This document shows, in pieces, positions 1 through 6,048 of a stretch of DNA of 8,601 nt; positions within the stretch are counted from its first letter, which is position 1; each line of letters begins with the position of its first letter. Both the position numbers and the translations under genes were made by a program. A model generated the notes under the pieces. That model did no database searches, was not told the DNA's origin, and was given only the letters and a program-made list of their open reading frames with translations. The stretch is from assembly GCA_947384095.1 (NCBI GenBank), contig CANDFU010000055.1:1-8601 (forward strand). Direction: 5' to 3'. The stretch is from an uncultured Roseburia sp. (GTDB lineage Bacteria > Bacillota > Clostridia > Lachnospirales > Lachnospiraceae).

Positions 1-1421
1 CGATGGGGCAGGCGGATAACATCCGCCGTGCGATGAGCAAAAAAAAGCAATATGTAATTGACGCGGAGCGGCAGAATTTTGTCTATGGAAATGAGGAGCA
101 GGGCATCAAAGGCTGCGTCGGGGCAGGAATCGGGGAGAGGGAGGCAAATGAGATCTACGATTCAATGGTTGACTTTGCCAAGTATGCGTTTAACAAGTCG
201 CATGCGGCTGCATATGCCGTGGTTGCATATCAGACGGCATATCTGAAATACTATTATCCGGTGGAGTTTATGGCGGCGCTGATGACGTCAGTCATAGATA
301 ATTCACGGAAAGTTTCGGAATATATTTATACCTGCCGCCAGATGGGGATAAAAGTCCTGCCGCCGGACATCAACGAGGGCGGCGGCCGATTTACCTCGAT
401 GGGAGGCGATATCCGCTACGGAATGTATGCCATCAAGAGTATCGGCCGCCCGGTGGTGGATGCGATTATGGCCGAGCGGAGCGCTAACGGCAGATACCGG
501 ACACTGCAGAGTTTTATTGAGCGGGTCGTGAATCATGAGGTGAACAAGCGTGCGGTGGAAAATCTGATCAAGGCGGGGGCCTGCGACGGGCTTGACGGAA
601 ACCGGCAGCAGATGCTCCTGCTGTACGGGCCATTGATCGACGGGATGAATCAGGAGCGGAAAAAGACGTTGGCGGGTCAGATGAGTCTGTTTGACTTTGT
701 CTCTGCGGAGGAAAAACGTGCTTACGAGCTTCGCTATCCGGATGTGGCGGAGTTTGACAAGGAGGTAAAGCTGGGATTTGAAAAGGAGGTTCTTGGCATT
801 TATTTAAGCGGGCATCCGCTGGAAGAATATGAGGCGCGCTGGAGAAAAAATATCACTGCGGTTACTACGGATTTCCTGGCCGATGAGGAGACGGGACAGG
901 CAAAGCTTGCGGACAACCAGCCGGTGACAATCGGTTGGATGATCACCGCAAAAACCATCAAATACACGAAGAAAAATCAGACAATGGCTTTTCTGACGAT
1001 TGAAGACCTGTTCGGAACGGTGGAGGTCATTGTGTTCCCGCGGGATTATGAAAAGTATCACACGCTGCTCGGAGATGATGAAAAGATCTTTGTCAGGGGA
1101 CATGCTGCGATCGAAGAGGACAAAGACGGCAGGCTGATCTGTGAGCGCATTTATTCTTTTTCCGAGGCAAAGCAGGAGCTGTGGCTTCAGTTTGAGACGA
1201 AGGAAGCGTTTGAGGAACGGGAGCAGGAACTGTATCGCAGGCTGTGCGATTCAGACGGGACGGATCCGGTTGTCATCTATATTTCGTCGATCAAGGCCAT
1301 GAAGCGGCTGGGCGGGAATCACAGTATCCGGATTGACCGGGAGCTTGTAAACAATTTAACGAACTTTTTAGGCAAAAACAATGTAAAAGTTGTAGAAAAG
1401 AGCATTGAAAAGCGGGCATAA
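1..1421 (+). CDS. dnaE: DNA polymerase III subunit alpha, C-terminal part (5' end outside window)
   Basis: Replicative polymerase alpha subunit of the DnaE type. The reading frame is open from the left edge (codons in phase with base 3), and about 472 residues are visible of a protein that is usually about 1,100-1,200 long. The PHP domain and the catalytic palm aspartates therefore lie upstream. Visible parts in order: the conserved polymerase segment with FNKSHAAAYA at fragment residues 63-72; a helix-hairpin-helix region at about 139-175 (YGMYAIKSIG); a pentapeptide QMSLF at 226-230 that fits the known beta-clamp-binding consensus QLxLF; the KEVLGIYLSGHPLE block at 261-274; and an OB-fold nucleic-acid-binding domain at about 308-385. 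It ends with TAA at 1419-1421, 58 bases before pfkA, with no terminator between them. The dnaE-pfkA order is common in Firmicutes and suggests co-transcription. Identity is secure. Confidence 0.97.
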   Translation, partial: MGQADNIRRAMSKKKQYVIDAERQNFVYGNEEQGIKGCVGAGIGEREANEIYDSMVDFAKYAFNKSHAAAYAVVAYQTAYLKYYYPVEFMAALMTSVIDNSRKVSEYIYTCRQMGIKVLPPDINEGGGRFTSMGGDIRYGMYAIKSIGRPVVDAIMAERSANGRYRTLQSFIERVVNHEVNKRAVENLIKAGACDGLDGNRQQMLLLYGPLIDGMNQERKKTLAGQMSLFDFVSAEEKRAYELRYPDVAEFDKEVKLGFEKEVLGIYLSGHPLEEYEARWRKNITAVTTDFLADEETGQAKLADNQPVTIGWMITAKTIKYTKKNQTMAFLTIEDLFGTVEVIVFPRDYEKYHTLLGDDEKIFVRGHAAIEEDKDGRLICERIYSFSEAKQELWLQFETKEAFEEREQELYRRLCDSDGTDPVVIYISSIKAMKRLGGNHSIRIDRELVNNLTNFLGKNNVKVVEKSIEKRA

Positions 1422-1479
1422 AGAGATTAAAATGGAAAAGAAATCTAACGGGCATACTTTTTGAGGAGGGAATTTATAT

Positions 1480-2454
1480 ATGGCAAAAGAAATCAATACG
1501 ATTGGCGTGCTGACCAGCGGCGGCGACGCTCCGGGTATGAATGCCGCAATCCGTGCAGTTGTTCGTGAGGCCATTGCAAAGGGAAAGAAGGTAAAGGGTA
1601 TCAAGCGCGGCTATGCGGGGCTGCTTCAGGAGGAGATCGTCGACATGGAGGCAAAGGACGTGTCGGATATCATCCAGAGAGGCGGAACGATTCTGCAGAC
1701 GGCGCGCTGTTCAGAGTTCCGGACGGAAGAGGGCCAGAAGAAGGGCGCTGAGATCTGTCATAAGTATGGCATCGACGGCGTGATCGTCATCGGCGGCGAC
1801 GGCTCTTTTAAAGGCGCTCAGAAGCTGGCGAATTACGGCGTCAACACAATCGGGCTGCCGGGAACGATTGATCTTGATATTGCCTGTACAGAGTATACGA
1901 TCGGGTTCGACACGGCGGTGAATACCGCGATGGAAGCGATTGATAAAGTGCGCGATACCTCCACTTCTCATGAGCGCTGCAGCATTATTGAGGTGATGGG
2001 GCGCGGCGCGGGGTATATTGCGCTCTGGTGCGGTATTGCAAACGGCGCCGAGGATATTCTTTTGCCGGAGCGGTATGATTATGATGAGCAGAAGATAGCG
2101 AACCATATCATCGAAAACAGAAAGCGCGGAAAGCAGCACCATATTATTGTGAATGCGGAGGGGATCGGGCATTCTGCAAGCATGGCGAAGCGTATCGAGG
2201 CCGCGACCGGCGTTGAAACGCGCGCGACGATTTTAGGACACATGCAGCGCGGCGGAAGCCCGACGTGTAAGGACCGTGTTTACGCTTCCACGATGGGGGC
2301 GATTGCGGTGGATCTGCTCTGTGAGGGGAAGACCAACCGGATCGTCGGATACCTGAACGGACATTTTTCGGATTACGACATTGACGAGGCGCTCGCGATG
2401 GAGAAGCATATCTGGGATTATCAGTATGAGATCAGCCGGAATCTTTCTTTATAA
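1480..2454 (+). CDS. pfkA: ATP-dependent 6-phosphofructokinase
   Basis: Cytosolic glycolytic enzyme that phosphorylates fructose 6-phosphate to fructose 1,6-bisphosphate. The 324 residues match the usual bacterial PfkA length of about 320. Visible motifs: GGDAPGMNAAIR at 14-25 and GGDGSFKGA at 105-113 (ATP binding); PGTIDLD at 127-133 with the catalytic aspartate at 131; substrate-binding MGR at 173-175; EGIG at 227-230; HMQRGGSP at 254-261. Glycine 107 in GGDGS and glycine 128 in PGTID (PPi-dependent enzymes carry Asp and Lys at these places) point to ATP rather than pyrophosphate as donor. One oddity: the usual TIDND is TIDLD here, so an asparagine next to the catalytic Asp is leucine. The start is set by GAGGAGGG at 1463-1470, nine bases before the ATG. 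A terminator follows at 2478-2508. Confidence 0.97.
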   Translation: MAKEINTIGVLTSGGDAPGMNAAIRAVVREAIAKGKKVKGIKRGYAGLLQEEIVDMEAKDVSDIIQRGGTILQTARCSEFRTEEGQKKGAEICHKYGIDGVIVIGGDGSFKGAQKLANYGVNTIGLPGTIDLDIACTEYTIGFDTAVNTAMEAIDKVRDTSTSHERCSIIEVMGRGAGYIALWCGIANGAEDILLPERYDYDEQKIANHIIENRKRGKQHHIIVNAEGIGHSASMAKRIEAATGVETRATILGHMQRGGSPTCKDRVYASTMGAIAVDLLCEGKTNRIVGYLNGHFSDYDIDEALAMEKHIWDYQYEISRNLSL

Positions 2455-2477
2455 TTATTTCTGATTTGTCTGGCGGG

Positions 2478-2508
2478 AACTCCACGGATTCTGTTTCGTG
2501 GAGTTTTT
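2478..2508 (+). terminator. Intrinsic terminator after pfkA
   Basis: A perfect 9-bp inverted repeat, AACTCCACG (2478-2486) and CGTGGAGTT (2497-2505), encloses a 10-base loop and runs into a T tract (2504-2508). This is a typical Rho-independent terminator closing the dnaE-pfkA unit. Immediately after it, TCTGATAAT (2508-2516) resembles a -10 box that could start transcription of the methyltransferase gene, but no good -35 is visible, so I do not list it as a promoter. Confidence 0.85.
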
Positions 2509-2539
2509 CTGATAATGCAAGCATTTTTGGAGGAAGCGG

Positions 2540-3340
2540 ATGATTACAAGCAGACAGAACCAGCAGATGAAGCGGATTATGCTTCTGGAGAAGAAGGCCG
2601 GAGCCAGAAGGGAGCAGGGGCTTTTTGTCGCGGAGGGAAAAAAGATGTTTTCCGAGGCGCCGCGGGACTGGCTGCGCGGCGTATATGTTTCGGAGCATTT
2701 TGCCGCGGATCCCGGCGCCGGAAAACTGCTTTCCGATGTGGAATACGAAGTTGTCGCGGATTCTGTGTTTGAGCAGATATCGGATACCGTGACCCCGCAG
2801 GGAATCATAAGCCTTGTAAAGACGCCGCAATATCCGTTCTTAAGTCTGTTTAGAGGCAGGCGCACGCATCTGCTGATACTCGAAGGGATTCAGGATCCGG
2901 GAAATCTGGGAACGATGCTGCGCACGGCCGAGGGGGCGGGCGTGACAGGGGTTGTCATAAACCGCACGACGGCGGATTTATTTGCTCCGAAGACGGTCCG
3001 CTCAACGATGGGAAGCATCTATCGTATGCCTTACTTTATCGCGGAGAATCTTGCAGAGACGATCCGGGAAATCAAGGCACAGGGGGTGCGTATCTTTGCG
3101 GCGCACCTTTCGGGGGCAGGACAGTATGACGCGGCGGATTATACGGGGGCCACGGCTTTTCTGATCGGCAGCGAGGGGAGCGGGCTTTCGGAAGAGATTT
3201 CTGCGCTCTCCGACGAGCGGGTGCGGATTCCGATGGAGGGGGCCGTGGAATCCTTAAATGCAGCCGTGTCGGCGGCTCTGCTGATGTATGAGGCAAAAAG
3301 GCAGAGGGGCAGAGGTAACGGTTCGGGGGAGATCATATGA
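2540..3340 (+). CDS. SpoU/TrmH-family RNA 2'-O-methyltransferase (RlmB/TrmH type)
   Basis: Predicted SAM-dependent RNA ribose methyltransferase of the SPOUT superfamily, 266 residues, cytosolic. The N-terminal 90 or so residues resemble the SpoU substrate-binding domain (an FVAEG block at 29-33). The three SpoU motifs follow: motif 1 GIQDPGNLGTMLRTAEGAG at 116-134, with the conserved Asn122 and Arg128; motif 2 FLIGSEGSGL at 207-216; motif 3 IPMEGAVESLNAAVSAALLMYE at 230-251, which forms the knotted SAM site. The start is supported by GGAGG at 2529-2533, six bases before the ATG. Its TGA overlaps the ATG of the next gene (ATGA at 3337-3340), implying translational coupling. The exact target, 23S rRNA or tRNA, cannot be told from sequence, so I give no gene symbol. 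Confidence 0.9.
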   Translation: MITSRQNQQMKRIMLLEKKAGARREQGLFVAEGKKMFSEAPRDWLRGVYVSEHFAADPGAGKLLSDVEYEVVADSVFEQISDTVTPQGIISLVKTPQYPFLSLFRGRRTHLLILEGIQDPGNLGTMLRTAEGAGVTGVVINRTTADLFAPKTVRSTMGSIYRMPYFIAENLAETIREIKAQGVRIFAAHLSGAGQYDAADYTGATAFLIGSEGSGLSEEISALSDERVRIPMEGAVESLNAAVSAALLMYEAKRQRGRGNGSGEII

Positions 3341-3600
3341 GAATCTGGTTTAAAGTGATGAAGGAAAACCGTCTGGTGCGGGATCAGATGATTGCCGATG
3401 AGTCGGATGAGACGCGGACACACAAGATTTTTGGGGCGCTGGAGAAGGTATGTTATGAGTTTGATCTTGAGCAGCCGATCTGGCTGGATTCCAATGTAAA
3501 TGAGTTTAAGCGGCACGCAAAAACCCGTTTTTTGCAGGACAATTTTATCGAGCGGCTTTCGTTTGATTACCTGGAGATGCAGGTGGTTGAAGAAGATTAA
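3337..3600 (+). CDS. Conserved-looking hypothetical protein, 87 residues
   Basis: I do not recognise a named family. The 87-residue product is soluble-looking and rich in charged and aromatic residues, with no signal peptide, membrane segment or metal-binding cluster. It begins MRIWFKVMKENRLVRDQ, has a central block ETRTHKIFGALEKVCYEFDL (residues 25-44), then PIWLDSN (48-54) and a basic stretch EFKRHAKTRF (56-65), and ends in an acidic tail VVEED. The gene looks real: GGGGGAG at 3325-3331 sits five bases before the ATG, the ATG overlaps the stop of the RNA methyltransferase gene, and the stop is followed directly by a regulatory intergenic region. Coupling to the methyltransferase suggests a shared role in RNA modification or translation, but that is inference only. 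Confidence 0.8.
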   Translation: MRIWFKVMKENRLVRDQMIADESDETRTHKIFGALEKVCYEFDLEQPIWLDSNVNEFKRHAKTRFLQDNFIERLSFDYLEMQVVEED

Positions 3601-3634
3601 AAATAGGAAAAAAGTGTGAAACTTTTTCAAATAG

Positions 3635-3666
3635 CTGTCCCATAGATCTTAAAAGTATGTTATACT
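3635..3666 (+). promoter_or_regulatory. Extended -10 promoter for the alarmone synthetase gene
   Basis: TGTTATACT at 3658-3666 is a textbook extended -10 element (TGn plus TATACT). The upstream -35 region is poor (CTGTCC at 3635-3640, spacing 20), as is common when the extended TG is present. Transcription would start at about 3673, some 29 bases before the chosen ATG at 3702. This places the in-frame ATG at 3657 inside the promoter and rules it out as the start on this transcript. Confidence 0.65.
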
Positions 3667-3689
3667 ATTTCTATACGGGACTTTTGTTT

Positions 3690-3694
3690 GGAGG
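3690..3694 (+). promoter_or_regulatory. Ribosome binding site deciding the relQ-type start
   Basis: GGAGG at 3690-3694 lies seven bases before the ATG at 3702. No comparable site precedes the upstream in-frame ATG at 3657, so this site fixes the start. Confidence 0.75.
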
Positions 3695-3701
3695 GATCGC
3701 G

Positions 3702-4364
3702 ATGGACAGGCCGCTTACATTTAGTGATGGCGTAGACAGCTGGAATACGATTATTTTTTTATACAGGTCGGCGTTAAAAGAGGTTGGGACGAAGGTTGAG
3801 ATATTAAACGACGAATTTCAGCAGGTTCATCGGTATAATCCGATTGAATATATCAAATCCAGGATAAAGACGCCGGAAAGTATTGTAAAAAAGTTAAAAA
3901 GGCATGGTTATGAATCCTCGATTGACAATATGGTCAGTTATGTGAATGATATCGCCGGGATCCGTATTGTCTGCTCTTTTACCTCCGATATATACAGGCT
4001 TGCGGAGATGATCGGCAGACAGAATGATCTGACTGTCATTTCGGTAAAGGATTATATAAGGCATCCGAAAGAGAGCGGATACAAAAGTTATCATATGCTT
4101 GTGACGGTTCCCATTTTTCTGACTGACCGGATTATCGACACGAAGGTGGAGATTCAGATCCGGACGATGGCGATGGACTTCTGGGCGAGTCTGGAGCACA
4201 AGATTTATTATAAATTTGAAGGGAACGCACCGGAGTACATCAGCCGGGATTTAAGAGAGTGTTCCGGTATCGTCTCGATGCTGGACGCCAAGATGCTGCA
4301 GCTGAACGAGGCGATCCTTGAGGCCAGGGCGGCGCAGAACGGCGCGGTGGAGGAAAGAAAGTAA
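3702..4364 (+). CDS. Small alarmone synthetase, (p)ppGpp synthetase of RelQ type
   Basis: Predicted cytosolic GTP/GDP pyrophosphokinase making (p)ppGpp, the stringent-response alarmone. It has 220 residues, close to the roughly 210 of Bacillus YjbM/RelQ, and consists only of a RelA/SpoT synthetase domain. The HD hydrolase, TGS and ACT domains of long Rel enzymes are absent. Visible motifs: YIKSRIKTPESIVKKLKRHG at 50-69 (nucleotide-binding basic helix); DIAGIRIVCSF at 83-93, with Asp83 the likely metal ligand; VKDYIRHPKESGYKSYH at 115-131; VEIQIRTMAMDFWASLEHKI at 149-168, with Glu150 the likely catalytic glutamate. It is a single-gene unit with its own promoter and terminator. RelQ rather than RelP is favoured by length and the EIQIRT-MDFWASLEHK block. 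I leave the symbol empty because RelQ versus RelP needs an alignment. Confidence 0.92.
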   Translation: MDRPLTFSDGVDSWNTIIFLYRSALKEVGTKVEILNDEFQQVHRYNPIEYIKSRIKTPESIVKKLKRHGYESSIDNMVSYVNDIAGIRIVCSFTSDIYRLAEMIGRQNDLTVISVKDYIRHPKESGYKSYHMLVTVPIFLTDRIIDTKVEIQIRTMAMDFWASLEHKIYYKFEGNAPEYISRDLRECSGIVSMLDAKMLQLNEAILEARAAQNGAVEERK

Positions 4365-4399
4365 AAGAATGGCAGACGGATGTCTGCTATTCTTTTTTT
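4363..4399 (+). terminator. Bidirectional terminator between convergent genes
   Basis: A long hairpin: AAAGAAT-G-GCAGAC (4364-4377) pairs with GTCTGC-T-ATTCTTT (4382-4395) around a GGAT loop, with one G-T pair, followed by a T run to 4399. The A-rich left base gives a T tract on the minus strand, so it can also end the exporter operon. The stop codons of both flanking genes lie in the stem: TAA at 4362-4364 on the plus strand, and TAG at 4389-4387 on the minus strand. Confidence 0.85.
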
Positions 4400-4863
4400 G
4401 TACAGCTCCGCTTTGAGCGGTTCCTTTTTTCTATCAGCCGCGAGAGTGTGTTGAACCATGTCTGCGGCAGAGAAAATCCGAAGATAATGCCGAGAACGAT
4501 CGCGCCGGCAACCTTGATTGTTTCCATTCCGGAGGCGGAGCAGAGATCCATTTTGTTCATAATAAAGTAGTAAGACATATAATAAATCCCGGCGCCCGGC
4601 ACCAGGGGAAAGATTCCGGCGATCAGATAGACCGTGACCGGATTTTTCCGCAGACAGGCGATGATGCGGGAGAGGACAGTCAGCGCAAACGAGGCGGCGA
4701 GATTGGCGACCGGTTTTCCTGCGCCGCCGCTTAGGCAGGATGAGTAGACAAACCAGCCGACGGCGCCCGTCAGCCCGCAGAAGACCAGTTCTTTCCCAGG
4801 GGCGGTAAACAGGATGGCGAAAGAAACCGTCGCCGCCATACAGATCAGAAGCTGCTGAATCAT
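4387..4863 (-). CDS. ThrE-type threonine/serine exporter, small membrane subunit
   Basis: Small half of a split ThrE-family exporter (ThrE_2/DUF3815 type), 158 residues and almost wholly hydrophobic. About five membrane segments are visible, at roughly 2-22, 26-46, 52-70, 78-100 and 115-137. The signature IFPLVPGAGIYY at 84-95 parallels the PLVPG motif of the large subunit. It ends in a basic cytoplasmic tail (RLIEKRNRSKRS). The start at 4863 is chosen because the ATG overlaps the TAA of the large-subunit gene by one base (TAATG), with AGGAGG on the minus strand at 4881-4876, twelve bases upstream. A longer upstream reading would begin with an arginine-rich stretch that is out-of-frame readthrough of the large-subunit gene. 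The pair probably forms one transporter; substrate assignment rests on family only. Confidence 0.85.
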   Translation of the reverse strand: MIQQLLICMAATVSFAILFTAPGKELVFCGLTGAVGWFVYSSCLSGGAGKPVANLAASFALTVLSRIIACLRKNPVTVYLIAGIFPLVPGAGIYYMSYYFIMNKMDLCSASGMETIKVAGAIVLGIIFGFSLPQTWFNTLSRLIEKRNRSKRSCTKKE

Positions 4864-5645
4864 TACAGGAAAACACCTCCTATGTCGAGAGTGGAGCGGT
4901 AAATTGTGATCACAGCGCCGACGCCGACGGCGATACAAAAGGCAGTCAGGACGGCATCAATCATGTGGATGGCGCCGGAGAGATAGTCGCCGTTGAAGAA
5001 ATCGCGGATGGAGGTTGTAAGGGCGATTCCGGGGACCAGGGGCATGATGGAACCGATGATAATTTTGTCATACTGGAGCGTTTTCCACAGAGAGTAGAAA
5101 AACAGGGCCAGCAGCGTCACGCTCGCACTGCCCAAAATGTTGGTGATAAATTTGGACGCTTTGCGCCGCGCGAGGAAAAGCAGGAAAACCTGCAGCAGCA
5201 TTCCGATGAAAAATGCGCATAAGGCGTCAAAGATGTTTCCCCCGTACAGATAACCGAAGCCCGCGCTTCCGATCCCGCAGAAAAGGCACTGGACGAGGTT
5301 ATGATTGTACGGGATTGCCTTGCAGCCATCGAGGCGGACCCATGCGTCCCGCAGGGAACAGTCGTGCGCACAGATTTCGCGGGACAGCTCGTTGAGCGCG
5401 GCGATGCGCCCGAGGTGCGTCCTGCCGAGCGGCACATGGCGGACCATGCTGCAGGCGTCGTCGCGGTCTTCGTTGGCGCTGGCAAAAATGCCGTTCGAGA
5501 GGACGTAGACGTCATAATTTTCAATTTCGTATGCATCCAGAATGTGCATTACGGTGTCTTCGACGCGGTAAACTTCCGCGCCGTTCCGGAGCAGTGCGTC
5601 GCCCATCTCGACGGCGAGCGCCAGTATTTCTTTTGTCACAGCCAT
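4863..5645 (-). CDS. ThrE-type threonine/serine exporter, large subunit
   Basis: ThrE family protein (DUF1212/PF06738 type), 260 residues from the chosen ATG. A cytoplasmic N-terminal domain carries the family hallmark LLRNGAEVYRVEDT (18-31), followed by DVYVLSNGIFAS (45-56). About five membrane segments span residues 115-250. The signature GSIMPLVPGIALTTSIRDFF (198-217) and GDYLSG (219-224) are clear. In Corynebacterium, a single fused ThrE exports threonine and serine; in Firmicutes the function is commonly split in two, as here, with the small subunit immediately downstream. The start is uncertain. ATG at 5645 fits the expected family start but its ribosome binding site is weak and distant (AAAGG, about 14 bases upstream). 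An in-frame GTG at 5687 has AGGA ten bases before it and would add 14 residues. Confidence 0.87.
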   Translation of the reverse strand: MAVTKEILALAVEMGDALLRNGAEVYRVEDTVMHILDAYEIENYDVYVLSNGIFASANEDRDDACSMVRHVPLGRTHLGRIAALNELSREICAHDCSLRDAWVRLDGCKAIPYNHNLVQCLFCGIGSAGFGYLYGGNIFDALCAFFIGMLLQVFLLFLARRKASKFITNILGSASVTLLALFFYSLWKTLQYDKIIIGSIMPLVPGIALTTSIRDFFNGDYLSGAIHMIDAVLTAFCIAVGVGAVITIYRSTLDIGGVFL

Positions 5646-5681
5646 CTGGTTGTCACCGACCTTTCCACAGACTCTGTTGCT

Positions 5682-5714
5682 GGACACAGACGCTTTTTCC
5701 TGAGAACTGTGTCC
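5682..5714 (-). promoter_or_regulatory. Inverted repeat in the leader of the exporter operon
   Basis: A perfect 8-bp inverted repeat, GGACACAG (5682-5689) and CTGTGTCC (5707-5714), with a 17-base spacer. In the minus-strand mRNA it would form a hairpin 36 bases before the ATG at 5645. The loop contains AGGAAAAA, and the downstream arm contains the in-frame GTG at 5687. It may be an operator (palindromic repressor site) or an mRNA hairpin that masks translation. No T tract follows, so it is not a terminator. Confidence 0.4.
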
Positions 5715-5774
5715 GCATGAATGCAGATACCGCAATGCGGCCGCTTCTGGTTATATATCAAAAAATAACATGTT

Positions 5775-5804
5775 TTCCTGTAAATTGCAATCTGATACAT
5801 AATA
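5775..5804 (+). promoter_or_regulatory. Possible forespore sigma-G promoter for the spoVA cluster
   Basis: CATAATA at 5798-5804 matches the -10 consensus of sigma-G promoters (CATnnTA), and the spoVA operon is known to be sigma-G dependent in Bacillus. The expected -35 (GnATA type) is not evident 17-18 bases upstream, where the sequence is TTCCTG (5775-5780). This is a weak call, based on half a promoter and on context. On the minus strand of the same intergenic region, TTGCAA (5790-5785), 17 bases and TATTTT (5767-5762) could serve the exporter operon, equally weakly. Confidence 0.3.
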
Positions 5805-5871
5805 TTTGTAAAAACAGAAATAATAATGCATGAAGCGAAGCTGTAAACAGGGCAAAGGAAAGGAGAAAACG

Positions 5872-6048
5872 ATGAACTGCAGGAAGTACAGGGCTTGTCT
5901 GGCGGGGATAATTGTGATCGCGCTTGTGGCCGGACTGCTTATTTTTGTAAAAAATATGAGACAGGCCAGGATTCCGGAAGACGGGATATTGGTGGAGCAT
6001 GTTGAGAATGATGAAACAGATGGAGACGGTGCTGTGGCATGGGCGTGA
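5872..6048 (+). CDS. Small single-pass membrane protein at the head of the spoVA cluster
   Basis: I do not recognise a family. The 58-residue product starts at an ATG preceded by AGGAG (5861-5865, six bases away). That is a much better site than any for the in-frame ATG at 5830, which would add 14 basic residues. It has a short basic N-terminus (MNCRKYR), one clear membrane helix at about 8-26 (LAGIIVIALVAGLLIF), a basic stop-transfer region to residue 33, then a strongly acidic tail (VEHVENDETDGDG). Its last ten bases overlap the start of spoVAA, so the two are translationally coupled, which argues for a sporulation role in the forespore membrane. It is not one of the standard SpoVA subunits. 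It could be a small accessory subunit or a lineage-specific leader protein. Confidence 0.7.
   Translation: MNCRKYRACLAGIIVIALVAGLLIFVKNMRQARIPEDGILVEHVENDETDGDGAVAWA

Noticed and set aside
1431..1463. Ten-codon frame between dnaE and pfkA
   Set aside because: Too short, with no ribosome binding site; the intergenic AGGAGG serves pfkA.
1711..2172. Minus-strand reading frame of 153 codons inside pfkA
   Set aside because: Antisense shadow of a secure gene, with no family resemblance and no context of its own.
3606..3628. A/T-rich inverted repeat after the 87-residue gene as a terminator
   Set aside because: The stem is about seven pairs, mostly A-T, with no separate T tract; too weak to call, though it may slow transcription.
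3617..3640. TGAAAC as an extracytoplasmic-function sigma -35 box
   Set aside because: No matching CGTA-type -10 at the required spacing, while a clear extended -10 lies downstream.
4208..4876. Minus-strand frame of 222 codons across the exporter small subunit
   Set aside because: It is in another frame of the true small-subunit gene, is arginine-rich, and extends into the alarmone synthetase gene.
5301..5720. Plus-strand frames opposite the exporter large subunit
   Set aside because: Antisense to a gene with clear ThrE signatures; the compositions are unlike real proteins.
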